Positions 12,236-25,632 of a stretch of 64,000 nt of DNA are shown piece by piece. The DNA comes from Candolleomyces eurysporus (lineage: Eukaryota > Basidiomycota > Agaricomycetes > Agaricales > Psathyrellaceae). The first letter of the stretch is position 1, and each line of letters starts with the position of its first letter. The notes below the pieces were generated by a model. The model did not search any database. It was not told the origin of the DNA and was given only the letters and a program-made list of their open reading frames with translations. The stretch spans positions 62,001 to 126,000 of the forward strand of contig JANBPK010001196.1 of the NCBI GenBank assembly GCA_027579435.1, written 5' to 3'. The translations under genes and the position numbers were made by a program.

Positions 12236-14418
12236 CTAATCCTCCTCTGACACTCGATGTTGCACAATGCAAAACATGACACTACCCCAGATGGCCTCGA
12301 GATCTTTCTCTGAGGCCCTAGTCATGCTCGGCACGTCCGTCTTGGCTTCAACTACCTTCATCTTTCCGCCACCCGAGACAGGGGCCTCCTCGAAAATCGC
12401 GATTTGAGGGATGGAATTCAGCGCGACCGGCTCTTTAGAAAAGAGGACCTTGATAAGCCCGACATCTAAATCTTGCCCGTCTCGTATGAAATACGAGTAA
12501 GCAGGAGTTCCCGGATTATCAAAGCCAATGGTTAATACTCCTCCGTTCTTCTTGATAGGAACTTCCTTCGATCCACGAGGGTAGTAGTTGGCTAACGCCA
12601 ATGAACAGTCAGTCAAGGTTCGCATAGACCCTGGCCTGGACGGAAGCGACACTTACCGATACTAAGGTCACTATTATCGAAATAGAAGACATGTGGGTAG
12701 AGGTCACTGTCGCTGTTGTTGGTAAACCTGAAGCCGAAATCTTCTGGTTCTTCGGGGTCGACCTGGACTTCGACTAGACCAGTGGCAGCCAAGTTGGTAC
12801 CAACAGGATAGCGATATGGATGGCCATCATCATCGTATTCGGTATCTGAGTCCACAAGCTTGAGGAATTCCACTGAAACGCTCTCTCCGATCGCAGTGTT
12901 GAGGTATGAAAGGTTTAAATGGCGATAAAAGTGGGCTGCACTGCGGAGGAAACGTTCGATATCTTCCAGTTTCAAGGGGAGAGGAGCTGAAATATGGGTG
13001 TATCCGTGACGGGAAACCCGCTGATCGAGAACGGTGACGATGTATGATGTACCATTTCCTGATGCATCGACAAAGATGTCCGCTATTTCCCGGTTCTCGG
13101 TGAAAAGGACTTGATAGGAATCGGCTGCTGTGTTGTACAACAACTTCATCGCGATTTGATAAAATGGTGTTAAAGCATCCTTAAGCTCGGGCGGAACAGC
13201 TACGACGAGGTCAGGTTGTTGGCCGGGTCCAGCAGGGATGGCAGAAGGTGAATTCAACAGAGGTTTAGGCTGCTGGTCAACGAGAGGTTTGAGCGTGGTC
13301 GTGAAGAGCGCCACCCGATCGGCTATAAACAGTTTGGGCTTCTTTTTGACAAGTCTAGCCCTGTCTCTGTAGACGGAGAAGTGCGCGCCTGGCGTGATAC
13401 CCGCAACAGATCCAGCGTGGACCACATATCTTTGGTGATCTTCAGATATATTGTAGGCAATTTGCTCAGGTGGCACGAGACCAGTATCGAAGAGAGATGA
13501 ATCTGCTGTGCCCCCATACGCTTGTGGAGTCTGACTAAAGAAATAAAAGCCGCAGCTCAATTGAGACGTGAAGACACAGAATGCGACTGTCACTCACCCT
13601 GGGATTTGGGGCAAACTAGCCAGTACGTTGGACCGCGTCATATTCATCAAGCCTTGCCGTTTCAGTTGCTTGATTAGTGCGCTAGTAAAAAGGCCCTCCC
13701 CTTGAGCCTCCCGCGCTGCCTCGCCTTTTGAACACGCGGACAATACGAAAACATTGCCTGCCAGGACGCTCTTCTCCGAGACTAGTTCTCCCTCGTGTGT
13801 GCTTTCTGTAGACGCAATGTCAATGACTCGAGATGAAATGGGTCCGTCCTGCTCCTCTTGTACTCTCTGCGAGCTTCCTCCGCAATCGAAGATGATCGTC
13901 TGGCAGTATGGTGAGCGGACACGATGAGGCACAATGGGAGGACACCTTACAATATGGTCGCCTTTATTACGCTTGATCCCAGCCACGTAAGAAAGTAGCT
14001 CGGATGAAGTGACCGGTGGTATTTCATTGCCAGTAGCGGTGCTGTAATCCCATGGTACGATGCTTCGAACACCTGATAGCCCGATATCCGAGTCAATTGG
14101 ACCCCCGTAGCCAGCGAAGTATATGATTATTGAGTCGTCTTTTCGAGGATGTCGGACGGATCTCAAACTCAAGGCATTGAGCGCCCTGAGAATTCCGGCT
14201 CGTGTTGCCTCCTCATTCCGCAAATTAACGATATGGTCGACAGGGACCTTGAGGTTGGTCTTGAGGTATTCAGAGAGAGCGTCCGAGTCATTGACGGCCC
14301 CATGGAGTCCCGGGAGGTGCTGGTATTCGTTGATCCCGATTATCAAAGCAGAGATTGCTCGGGGACGGAGCCCATTGAACCAACTGCCAAGTCGGACGCG
14401 ATTGGTGAGCTGGCTAAC
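12236..14418 (-). CDS. Caspase-domain (C14) protein with degenerate catalytic residues (pseudo-caspase), first exon unresolved
   Basis: Exons on the minus strand: 13951-14418, 13598-13899, 12657-13534, 12236-12591, giving 668 codons in frame. A short first exon carrying the ATG was not found. The caspase fold is clear (ALIIGINEY, later FVLSACSKGEA and LFTSALIKQL). However, the catalytic His segment reads YFAGYGG where the neighbour has YYAGHGG, and the Cys segment reads IIFDCGGSS where the neighbour has VIFDCCHSG. Both members of the dyad are therefore replaced, although the frame is open over its whole length. A C-terminal region of about 400 aa aligns with that of the neighbour at 15287-17627, including the conserved Q-x-PQ-x-x-G join. 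A retained, catalytically dead partner or decoy is inferred. Recent decay is the alternative. Confidence 0.8.
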
Positions 14419-15286
14419 CTGACGGAGTAAAATTCTTCACCTTTCAGGCAGCGGCTTAGGAGCCCTATCGATCGGCAGTTCGATTGTACCCTTCCTGATG
14501 TTTAATCTGAACTTCCTACTAGTATTTGCAGATAATTACAACACAATGAGCCCTCGATGAGGGAATTGAAGTGAACAATTGACTCACAATAGCAACCTCT
14601 GGATCAGAGCTCTCGTACGCGTCCTGGGGCCAGTAGATGGTCCCGCTAGAATATCGGGCGAGTCTGTTCGGTCATTTCTAGCGTTAGCGCTTCACGAAAG
14701 AATTTCGCAGAGAGATGCAGGGGGTTGTGGCAGAGAAACGTTAGCCAATGAACCAACTAATGCATTGAAAGGACACGTGCCCATGGCTTCGTCTCCATTG
14801 CCAGAAAAGGTCGCTGAGAGAAGAGAACGTCGACGGGGACTGCATCGTCGTTTATGGTGTTGAGGAAAAGTCCTGGAATCCCACCGAATGCCCTTTTAAA
14901 ATGACTTTGATGGCGTGTACATCGCGAGGCAAGCCATGTGTTGGAACCGGGAAACTGTTCATCTAAGATCCCAATCACGAGACGTAAATGAGCCAGTGAA
15001 CCGACAGTCTCTACAGCCGTGTTTGTACGAGGTTTTGGCTGTGGGTTTCCGACATATTTTTGTGCTAGCTCGTAAAGGGTCGGAGGCGCCGACAAGCTGT
15101 CGTTCGAGCTACGCTTTGTGTCCGATGTCAGGGAAGCAGCTCAAAAAGACGTCTTTGTTACAACTTACAAGTCTATAATGCTAACACAAAACAGAGTATG
15201 TACATGGCTTCTCGTCAGAAAAATAGAAACGAAGTAGTTCAGTGTGGACAATGAAGCACGCCGATGCTTGGGTCATCGTCCAAAGA
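14419..15286. other. Region between the tandem caspase genes
   Basis: Should contain the promoter and first exon of the pseudo-caspase gene, which I could not place. A minus-strand open frame at 14757-15095 begins with TTG, not ATG, and has no recognisable motif. Confidence 0.5.
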
Positions 15287-17627
15287 TCATTGCATTCGCT
15301 TCTGAATGACAGGGATGAGGATTGTACCCCAGACCGGTTCGTTCTTCTTATTTACCATAGGGGAGTTCTTGAATCCTCGCGTTGTTGTAAAAGGCGATAT
15401 CTGAGGCACGTGGGAAAGGTCGACCACCTGGTTTGTGAAGTAGAACTTAAGGAACCCGATAGTGAGGTTCAGGCCTTCAGGAATGTCGCACTCGAGAGGC
15501 GGGATCCCTAATGGGCCGTATCCCATTTCTACTACCGAGTCCTTCTTGAGGTGATAATCTTTCTCGTAGCTTGTCTGAGCGTTGACCTCAGTAAGTGCGA
15601 CTGTGCGTGGGGCGTGGTCAGTATGATCGAATTAAGAGACGTTTGAGAACTCACGGATACCGAAATCTGCGTGATCAAAGAATAAGCACGCAAAATGAAG
15701 GTCCCAAGGCGTCTTGTTGGTTACCCTCATTCCATACTTCGTATCTGCGACAACTTCGTATTCGATTCTCCCTCCTTGATGCAGGTTCACTCCCTCGGTA
15801 GGAGAAAGAACCGACTCGCCATTGTCGTCGTAGTCCTCCAACAACGGGAAGAATTCAATTTGAATTTTACCCTTGATTTGACTGTTCTCGTGGTTGAGAT
15901 TGAGGTGGAAATGATAGTGAGCGGCGGCACGTAGAACATGATGAATGTCGTTAGTGTTCGAATCGACACGATACGGCATGTGGGTGAATCCGTGCTCGGT
16001 TGCTCGTTTCTCCAAGACGTTGAAGGCGAACTGATCTTTTCCATGGGATACAATCTCGAGCTTTGCTTTATCTTTCTCAACCAATGCGATCCTACAGGGG
16101 TTAGGGCCCATTCCGGTCATCTCTAGTGCAATCGCTTCGAAGACGGGCATGTACCGGATCTCCATAGGAACATAAATGAGAAGGTCTTCCGAGACCCCGG
16201 CCTTCGTCTGAATCGCGACGGCTTTGGCTTTCAGCTCTGGGACGTTGGTACCACCGACGGGCTCGAGGATAGTGATAAAGGGCTTGATTCGAGTGCCTCT
16301 CGCAACCATTGTCCCCAAGGGTTCTCCAGCTAGCGCGACATTCCTGTTGCTGTAAAGCGTGAATTCCGCACCATCTGTTATACCGTGAGCTAGCCCGCCT
16401 TCCAAAATGATCGTTTTGCCCTGTGGTTTTACGTCGTAGCAGCGACGAGTAGGAGGGCGAACTTTGGCGTTGAAAAGGATGCGATCTCTGTGGAACCCTT
16501 CGCACTGGGGATTTTGTCTGGAGAGGAACCGCGGTCAACAGGTTAGAACGTTATTAGAACAGATAGGCTCACCCATCAATTCGCGGGATCTTGGTCAGAA
16601 TGTCAGCATAAGTGAGTTGATCCNGGGGGGACAGTCCTGAACAGCTCCAAAAGAGCGGTAGTGAATCGTCCGTGAGCTTCCTCACTCTTCTTGTCTTCCA
16701 GAGCAAGCTCATTGGCGCTACATGCTGCCAAGAGAACATGGGATTTCATACCCTTCATGGCGAAGCCCTCTGCAAAGCGTATTCCACGGGAGCTAGTCTC
16801 GGTATTGGGATAGGCTTTACAGATGCGTGCATCGAGGTTGTCAGGGACGTCACCGAGCCTCAGTTCGCACCCACGCGCAAGTGTATCTGATGCTTCAGTA
16901 CTGCCACGAGTTCCCGAACCGGAATGGCAGCAATCGAAAATAACAGTCTGCGTTGACTTGATTGAGCACTCGAAGTTTCCGTTCAGCCACAAGGCACTAC
17001 TTACGATATTATTGCCATGCTTCTTCGCAATCCCGTTGATCAAGGCAGCTAGTGTGCGATCTGGGATGGGACTCGTCGTTCCATGAAGATAATCAACCGG
17101 GACCAAAGCTTGGATTTGTCCGTTGTCGGACGATATTTCGCCTCCGTGCCCAGCGTAGTAGATGAGGATAGGGTCCTGAGGTTTGATTCTGGGGTTATCA
17201 CGCAACTCGTCGAACGCGGCAATGATCTTTTTACGAGAAGCTTCCTCGTCGCGCAAGTTTATAATTTGGTCGGGCGGAACTTTGAGATCAGTTTGAAGAT
17301 ATTGGTTCATCGCATCGGCATCGGAAACAGAGCCCTTCAGTTTGCGCAATTTGTCCGTGGGGTAGGTGTAGTCGTTGATTCCGATGATAAGTGCCCAGAG
17401 AGGGGGGCCATCCCTGCACTCCTGTTGTTAGCATTGTGTTTCGCTGCAATGAAGCCAGATGGGTGCATACGAGATCTTAATGTCAGAGGGGACCTCAGGC
17501 TTCGGAACGCTTGCCTCAGCCGATTTGTTTGAACGAAGCAATGACCCCACGAAGCCCGTAAGCGACCGAACTTTTCTGAGGGAATCTTATCAGTGGGCCA
17601 TCTCCTCTAATCTTACGAGCGGTGCAT
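15287..17627 (-). CDS. Caspase-domain (C14) protease, catalytic dyad intact (691 aa)
   Basis: Exons on the minus strand: 17617-17627, 17471-17575, 17005-17413, 16573-16947, 15655-16517, 15287-15600. Without the N at 16624 the total is 2076 nt, 692 codons. ALIIGINDY opens the caspase domain. The catalytic His is in YYAGHGG (His about 128) and the Cys in VIFDCCHSG (Cys about 182). LLAACSANELA and RFTTALLELF follow as p10-like elements. The C-terminal region of about 400 aa begins at GQNPQCEG, the usual join in Agaricomycete caspase proteins. The 11-nt first exon (MHRS) is the least certain part, though it splices in frame. Family members are cysteine proteases; the basidiomycete branch has largely unknown substrates. 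The neighbouring paralogue has lost the dyad. Confidence 0.85.
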
Positions 17628-19343
17628 ACTCTGCCTGATTATTTCTCCTGGTAATCGCAGAAGATAAGTCGTGGCCCCTCAGCTGGAGTGTCCGAGTACG
17701 TACCCTATGATGTACCATAATAGATCAAAATAGCTTCTGACTTGGATATTGAGCCCTGGGATACGCATTGCGTAGGCGATTTGGTTCTGCTGAGGGCTTC
17801 AGCGGGTGGCGGTTCTATGAAGGCGCGTGGCACACCCAGCAAGGTCAAAGATGGAGGAATACGAATGGATGTGGGACGTTCAGCGTGTGTCTCCTCATAA
17901 AACCTATGAAACGGCGCTAAAGGGTGCCCCTAGCTTTCCGAAAACGGTGTAGATGCAAGAGATGATAGAGCTAACAAGTTGGAAGGATAGCTGCCGGCAC
18001 CATTTCCCAATTAGTCTTGATGCCTCCAAACCGGTGGGTATTGACGTCACAATCGCGTGTACGACCAAACAAACGCGACGCGCTCGATGTCGAGGGACGG
18101 TGCTGCTGCCTAGTAGCAGGTGTAAGGTCATACGAGAGTGTTGCGGCGAGCGGATTTTCATGCCTGATATTCAATTCCTGTATATCCAATAGAGCGGAGC
18201 ACAATGAGGCTTGATCTTTGCCATGCTATGCCTCTCTTTTCGCGTTGAAAGATGTAGAAAATCCGCTAAAACGAGGAAATGACGCTTTCAGATCGATAAT
18301 TGGGCTGTAGTATAGCGGCTGCGGTGTTACACATGCTACACAAAACGAGGAGTATACGGATGCTACTGAGACTAGATCCAACTAGGCGGCTGGTTCCCAC
18401 CCCTGCCAACTCCGAGCTGAGGAACACAGGCTTAGATTGCTGGGAGGACGCCGCATCTGCCAACCTCTCCTCACTGGTGTGGTCCTTCTATAGCTTCACC
18501 GGTCTCAGGATGAGTAAATTAATTACATTCCAATGTTAGGTCATAGAGCATAGCTCACTCAGGTCCGATGTCATTATCACGAGGGAGACATAACAAAATT
18601 TCAAAAACACGTTTCGCAGATGCATGCGCAAGGTCATCATCCAGAAATAATGAACCGCCTCCATAGGGCATACTAGGCAGTGGGCAGATTAACAGACGAA
18701 AATCTCTCGGTATGTGTGATTTGTTCTCCCTCCGGCGAAACCTTCGTATCTGTTCTATGGCAAAGGGATGGTCAGCACAAAGTAGCCGAGTCAAGGCCCG
18801 AGGATGCGCTGAAACGACGACCATTCGCAAGTTCTTACTGAGACGAGAGGCCGTTTGCAACTTCTTATGATTAAATCGCGCACAGGATTGTTGAGAAGGG
18901 CATGTAGCTGAACGTGGTTACCATGAGCCAGATATATGGCGCATTGACGATCGGCGTCTAATGTCCTATCGTCATCCCCTTCCTTTCTTGGTAAGTTGAA
19001 TGAGCGAAGTCGTGAGGAGATGCTAACCTGATACTCGAGGCATTCCCTAGACTTCCGATCTGGGCGATTCGTTACATCGGTCCCAAACTCCCATGAACCC
19101 ATTACCCAGGGTACACTGGCCTATTCAAAGCGAGAGGGTACTTATGAAACTATTAGTTATTGATGGGCTCGAAGCTTGCCCTCGATATGAAGCCGAGGTG
19201 CTTAATATCCCGTAGAAGTCCACGCATTTTACTTTTGGCGGGATTATCATCGGTGTGCAGTACGATTCCTACTTAGAATCTTTCCACATGAAATACGTGG
19301 GTATATTACGTCGAACGAGGCGGCAAACCGGAGTCAGTCCAAA
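17628..19343. other. Intergenic region, no supported gene
   Basis: Nothing coding is supported. From about 19,065 onward the sequence resembles the spacers at about 22.2 and 25.35 kb (shared ATGAACCCAT and AAACTAT-TTAGTTATTGA words). This marks the edge of the NACHT tandem repeat. Confidence 0.6.
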
Positions 19344-21767
19344 TCAAGTCCGGTCGGTATTAGATCCCTCCACGGGCCACTCCTTCCTATCACACTTCCA
19401 CTTCTCGACGAACTCACTTATAGCAGTAGCAACCTCAGGCTCTTGAATCTAAACATACAACAAAACTGATGTCAGATGTTGCCTGAGAGGAAGGGAAATT
19501 ACTTACTTTCAACCTGTCAGCAAATTGACCCAGACAGTCTATCCATAGATCAAATTCCCTAAAAATCCATCCCGCCTCCACAAGAAATACCAGAGGCAAC
19601 AAGTTGTTTATTTTCTGCCATCCTCCATTCTGGGTGAACTCAAAGACTTCACCACCAATAACGGTGGCGCCATTCAAGAAAAACGGCAGATGCTCGAGGG
19701 CTCCCAGCAGAGATTGCCTATGTAGCGCTGGGAGAGGGAGCTCTTCCCATTTCGCTGGTACTAATACAGAGGGTGTTATCCAAGTTGAGAGAATAAGAGG
19801 AATTAGCAATTACGCACGACAGTCAAAGTCCAACGGACATCCAATGATGAATTGCATAAAGCACTTGGCGAGGTGCGTTATGACGCGAGATCTCGGTACA
19901 AACAAGGTCTTCGCACGACTTTCTGCTTTCAAGAAGTCGGAAAGGGATTTGTGGTATAGACGTAAGTGATCTCCGTTCGTTTCGAAGGCCAGCAGGGACC
20001 GGAGGTCCGAAATGAGACTATCTTTGGCTCCGTCTTCGGGGAAAAGCAGTGCAGAGAGGAAATCCGCTGGAGGGTATATGACGACACCACTGAAAAAAAA
20101 AACCAGTGGGACTGATCTGGAACGCCCTGAGAAGCAAAAGAAAATCGCGTCCGTGGTGGGTATCGACAGCTTCGTACGCGTTCTTCGCGGCCAACAAAAT
20201 ATTGGTGTAAAGTCTGTCTAACGCTTCGAACGGACGTGCTCCTTGACACTTGTCTGGCGTCCAGGTAAGGACGATCTTGAGCCTCGCCGCTGGAGAAGAT
20301 CGACGTTCTGATATGTACTTGAACACCGTCGCAACGTAGATGAACTGTCCTGATGCAGCCTCTACGAGCGTGTTAATGTCGTCCTCGGTATACCACTGGG
20401 GATTTCCTATGCGTAGCCCAATACATTCGAATCTCCTCTGCAGGTATCGATACATATCCCCAGAGGCGTCGTATTTGTCGCTGAGCTGTATGCGGTACGC
20501 TACCTGGTGTAGGTGACCACCAGGCTCGAGCGCCGTGCGAAAAGCCCATTCAGGCCTGCTGGCGATGAAAACGCGGAATGGGAGGTTGTTATCGAGGATG
20601 CAGTGCCTAATGGCAGCCAACAACTCCGCCTGTCGATCTTCAGCCCGGCATCGATCGTCAATATCGAGGTAGGTAGGGTCTGCTGTGTCATGTGGCTCGC
20701 CCTTGCACTCGTCGAGACCGTCGATGAGAATGGCGTACGGAAAAGTGTCGATGTCAATTTCTTCGCTCTTTCGGAGATTCTCGAAGGGGAGAACGATAAG
20801 GCCTTCCATCTGAGATTGTATGGACCGACGGAAGATGAGGGGGTCGTGTTTCACAGCGGCGATGATGGAGCTCTGGAAGAGCGGATGCTTTAGTCCGAGC
20901 TGGTAGGCAATGGTTCCGACAATGGTGGATGCTCTATTGCGAGTGGGATCCGTGGAAGAACAAAAGAAAGTTGCGGCGAGGATGTCTGATTTGGCGCAGC
21001 GTTCAGCGATAGTTTGCTGCAGCGCCGATTTTCCCGCACCGGCGGCGCCCGTCATGCATAGCACACGTTGAGGAGAGCTTCGATCCTGGACCCAGTCCAT
21101 GATCTCGCCAGTGACCTCGACGCGAGTGTCTTCATCGCATTTCGGAGCGTCGTACCGAGCACTTGAGTCGTGAAGAGCGTTGGGCGCGATATTTTTCAAC
21201 AGAAGCTCCCAACCTGCAAGAGCATCGGAGCACACTTAGTGATATGTATGTCCGTCCTCTTAGTGGAATTGACATACCATCTATCGATCCATTCCCCGCA
21301 CCATTGCCTGTGTGCACAGTGACATGGTCGATGTACTGTATGTCTCGCATTCGAAAACCTCTGGCACCAGCAAAGAATGACGCCGTGCCACCGTATACAG
21401 GCGTCGATTCCGGCGCAACCATATTGCTGTAAGGTTGCTGCACCGGGAATGCCTGGGGTCGAACAATATCTTGATTTCCGAGTGTCGAGCTTGCAGCACA
21501 CTGCGAGGCCGAGGACCCAACTACGTTGTCTTCGCTTCTCGATTGGCGGATTGGAGACTGTGATTCATGGGATTCAGAAGCTGAGGTGTCGGCCGGAAGC
21601 GTTATATCAGGAACTGAGCGTGTTGAACGATTATCAGACCCGGATGGTCCTGCCACGATTTCGGGCGAGTCTTGCTGGCAATCAACAGTTGATTTGCTGC
21701 CGCGACCGCCGAAAACCGAGACAAAGCGAGAGAAGAGACGAGGAGATTTCTTGGATCTGGGGGGCAT
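19344..21767 (-). CDS. NACHT/NPHP3_N-like STAND ATPase, tandem copy 1 (homopolymer frameshift)
   Basis: Exons on the minus strand: 21278-21767, 19818-21213, 19507-19760, 19344-19448. The start MPPRSKK at 21767 is the conserved one of the three copies. Order: basic/Phe head (PRLFSRFVSVFGG), Ser-rich linker, short HVTVHTGNG motif, then NACHT with Walker A GAAGAGKS at 219-226, Walker B ILIDGLDEC and sensor-like FIASRPEW. A helical C-terminal region with GGWQKINNLLP follows. There are no ankyrin, WD40 or TPR repeats, so the protein is short for a STAND receptor. Ten Ts (A10 at 20093-20102 on +) shift the frame; nine would keep it open and give 747 aa. STAND ATPases act as ligand-triggered oligomerising switches. 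A role in non-self sensing is inferred. Confidence 0.8.
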
Positions 21768-22455
21768 CGTGCAGAGAATGAGGGGAGGAGGCAAGATGTA
21801 CTGCCCACAGGGTCCGCGCGGTGGCTGCGTTTCGAGCCCAAATTGGATAGACGTCTGACGCCTTGTAGTCCAAGAATCAGGTACGAGGTGAGGGTCGAAG
21901 GAGAGGTAGATTGGAAATATACCCAGTTCGAGTGCGATGAGTCAAAGTCCATGAATAAAAGGGAGGAGAATACAAGACTCAAACGAAACAGAGCCGACAC
22001 TAATTGGCCAGTCCGACTCGCTGTAAATCAGAATTGCAAAGGCCAACATCACCCTAAGGGTGGAAGAGGAAAGGTAGAGCCATTTTTCTCGGGAAGTTTG
22101 TGCGCCAGCGACGAATTGGGAAGGTAAATATTTACTTCACTAATTGCGTCCACGATGCTCGGTATGTTAGTACACACCGGCTCTACTGGGTAATTCGTTG
22201 CATCGGTCCTGAACTGCCGTGAACCCATGGCCCAGTACACACACATCTATTCAAAGTGGGAGGATATGAAACTATACCAGGATATTAGTTATTGACGGCG
22301 AGATTCTTAATGTTTCGTAGATTAAAAGTCTTCACATTTTACTTTTGGCGGTATTATCATCGGTATGCGGTGTAGTAAGATTTCTATATCGAATCTTTTC
22401 AACACGATATCTGTGTGTACAATACGTCGAACGGGGTGGCAAACTGGAACTGGTC

Positions 22456-24900
22456 CTAAAAAGATCTGTTTTCTTCCCATTTACGACGCCATTGCTTCTC
22501 ATCACAATCCCACTTTTGAATAAAGCCACGAATAGCGGCAGCAACGTCAGGCTGATCGGTCTAAATATACAACAAAACTGACGTTAGAGGCTACCTCGAG
22601 TGAAGGAAAGACCGCTTACATTCAGGCGGTCAGTAAACTGTCCCAGAAGGGTTATCCAATGATCAAATTCATGGAAAAGCCATCCCTCCGAGCGATATAT
22701 CAGAGGCCATAAGTTGTTGATTTTCTGCCATCCGCTATTCTGGGTGAACTCAAAGACTTCACCACCAATAGAGGTAGCGCCGGTCAAGAACAACGGCAGG
22801 TCCTCAATGGCTGCTCTCAGAGAACGCCTCTCGATCGCCGAGAGAGTAAGCTCCTCCCATTTGGCCGGTACTAAAAAGAGGGTGCTATTTAAGGCGAGTT
22901 ATAAGAGGAATTAGCAATCACGCACGAGAGTCAAAGTCTAACGGACATCCGATGATGAGTTGCATAAAGCACTTTGCGAGGTGGGTTACAACGCGAGACT
23001 TTGATACAAACAAGGCCTTTGTGCGACTTTCTGCTTCCAAGAAGTCGGAAAAGGATTTGTGGTATAGACGTAGACGTCGTTCACCTTCGTTCGTTTCGAA
23101 GGCCACAAGGGAACGAAGGTCCGAGATAAGACTTTCTTCGGCCCCGGCTTCGAGTAAAAGCAGCACAGAGAGGAAATTCGCTCCAATGTGTATGGTGAAA
23201 CGACTGTCATCAAAAGAAAATCCAGCGACACTGATATGGTACGCCCTGAAAAGCAAAAGAAAATCGCGTCCGCGGTGCGTATCGACCGCTTCATATGCGT
23301 TCTTCGCAGCCAACAAAATATTGGTGTAGAGCCTGTCTAGCGCTTCGAACGGACGCGCTCCTTGGCCCTCGTCTGGCGTCCAGGTAAGGACGATCTTGAG
23401 CCTCGCTGCGGGGGACGCTCGACGTTCCGATATATACTTGAACACTGTCGCGACGTAGATGAACTGTCCTGACGCAGCTTCGACAAGCGTATTGATGTTG
23501 TCCTCCGTGTACCACTGCGGATTCCCGATTCGTAAGCCGATGTATTCGAACCTCCTCTGCAGGTATCGATACATATCCCCAGAGGCGTCGTATTTGTCGC
23601 TGAGATGTATACAGTACGCTACCTGGTGGAGATCACCGCCAGGCTCTAGCGCCATGCGAAAAGCCCATTCGGGTCTGCTGGCAATGAAAATGCGAAATGG
23701 GAGGTCGCTGTTGAGGATACAGTGCCTAATGGCAGCCAACAACTCCGCCTGTCGATCTTCAGCCTGGCATCGATCATCAGCGTCGAGGTGGGCAGGGGCC
23801 CCTGCAATGAGATTCGGTTCGCCCTTGCATTCGTCGAGACCGTCAATCAAAATGGCGTATGGAAAAGTGGTGATGTCGATTTCTTGGCTCCTTCGGAGAT
23901 TCTCGAAGGGGAGAACGATAAGGTCTTCCATCTGGGATTGTATAGACCGAGTGAAGATGAGGGGGTCGTGCTTCACAGCGGCGATGATAGAGCTCTGGAA
24001 GAGGGGATGCTTTAGTCCGAGCTGGTAGGCAATGGTTCCGACAATGCTGGAGGCTCTATTGCGAGTGGGATCCGCGGAAGAACAAAAGAAGGTTGCAGCG
24101 AGGATGTCTGATTTGGCGCAGCGTTCAGCGATAGTTTGCTGCAGCGCAGACTTTCCCGCACCGGCGGCGCCCGTCATGCATAGCACACGTTGAGGAGAGC
24201 TTCGGTCCTGGATCCAGTCCATGATCTCGCCAGTGACTTCGACGCGAGTGTCTTCATCGCATTTCGGAGCGTCGTACCGAGCACTTGAGTTGTGAAGAGC
24301 GTTGGGCGCGATATTCTTCAGCAGAAGCTCCCAGCCTGCAAGAGTATAAGAGCACAGTTAGTGATATGCATGTCCGTCCTCTTAGTGGGATTCAAGTGGA
24401 ATTGACATACCATCTATCGATCCATCACCCGCACCTGGGTGCACAGTAACATGGTCGATATACTGTATGTCTCCCATTCGAAACCCTGTGGCACCAGCGA
24501 GGAATGACGCCGTGCCACCGTGAACAGGCGTCGAACCCGGAGCAACCATATTACTGTAAGGTCGCTGCACCGGGAATGCTTGGGGTCGAAGAGAATCTTG
24601 ATTTCCGAGCGTCGAGCTCGGAGTTGCAGCACATTGCGAGGCCGAGGACTCAACTACGTTATCCTCGCTTCTAGATTGGCGGATTGGAGACTGTGATTCA
24701 TGGGATCCAGAAGCTGAGTTGTCCGCCGGAAGCGTTATATCAGGAACTGAGCGCGTTGAACGATTATCAGACCCGGATGGTCCTGCCACGGTTTCGTGCG
24801 AGTCTTGCTGGCCATCAACAGTCGATTTGCTGCTGCCACCGCCGAAAAACGAGACAAAGCGGGAGAAGAGACGAGGAGACTTCTTGGATCTGGGGGGCAT
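22456..24900 (-). CDS. NACHT/NPHP3_N-like STAND ATPase, tandem copy 2 (751 aa, intact)
   Basis: Exons on the minus strand: 24411-24900, 22926-24335, 22620-22870, 22456-22560, giving exactly 752 codons. Walker A GAAGAGKS at 219-226, Walker B ILIDGLDECKGE and FIASRPEWAFR are all present, so ATP binding and hydrolysis are expected. An open frame upstream of MPPRSKK exists but is not conserved in the other copies, so ATG at 24900 is used. The last small exon encodes a Trp-rich basic end (KWDCDEKQWRRKW). No C-terminal repeat domain is present, nor is there room for one before the next unit. Confidence 0.88.
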
Positions 24901-25632
24901 CGTGCAGAGAATGAGGGGAGGAGGCAAGATGTACTGCTTACAGGGTCCGTGCGGTGGCTGCGTTTCGAGCCCAAATTGGATGGACATCTTGGAGGCAGCA
25001 TCAGGTACGAGAGTGAGGGTCGAGGAACAGGATGAAGGAGAGGAGATTGGAAATATACTCTGTACTAGTGCGATGAGCCAAAGTCAACAATAAAAGCGAG
25101 GAGAATACGAGACTCAGACGAAACGGAGCCGACGCTAATTGGCCAAAAAATAAATAATATTTTTTTTAGTCTGACTCGCTGCAGATCAGAATTGCAAAGG
25201 CCAACATGACCTCAAAGGTGGAAGAGGAAAGGTAGAGCAATTTTTCTAAGGAAATTTGTGCGCCAGTGACGAATTGGGAAGGTAAATTTGTACCGAAATG
25301 GATGCGTCCACGATGCTTATGCTAGTATAAACCGGCCGTCTACTGGGTAATTCATTGCATCGGTCCCAAAATGCCATGAACCCATGACCTAGTACACACT
25401 CACCTATTCGAAGCGAGAGGATATGAAACTATACCAGAATATTAGTTATTGACTGGCTCGGAGCTAGTTAGTGATATGAAGTCAAGGTTCTTAATGTTCC
25501 GTGGATTCAAAGTCCAAGCATCTTACTTTCGGCGGTATAATCATCACTATGCGGTGTAGTACGATTTCTACATCAAATCGTTTCAGCACTAGGATACAGT
25601 AGGTCAAACGAGGCGGTAAACTGGAACTAGTC

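Noticed and set aside
14757..15095. 112-codon minus-strand frame between the caspase genes
   Set aside because: Starts with TTG and has no match to the caspase N-terminus or other known motif.
24901..24987. N-terminal extension of STAND copy 2
   Set aside because: Not conserved in copies 1 and 3, where the frame differs before MPP; treated as leader.
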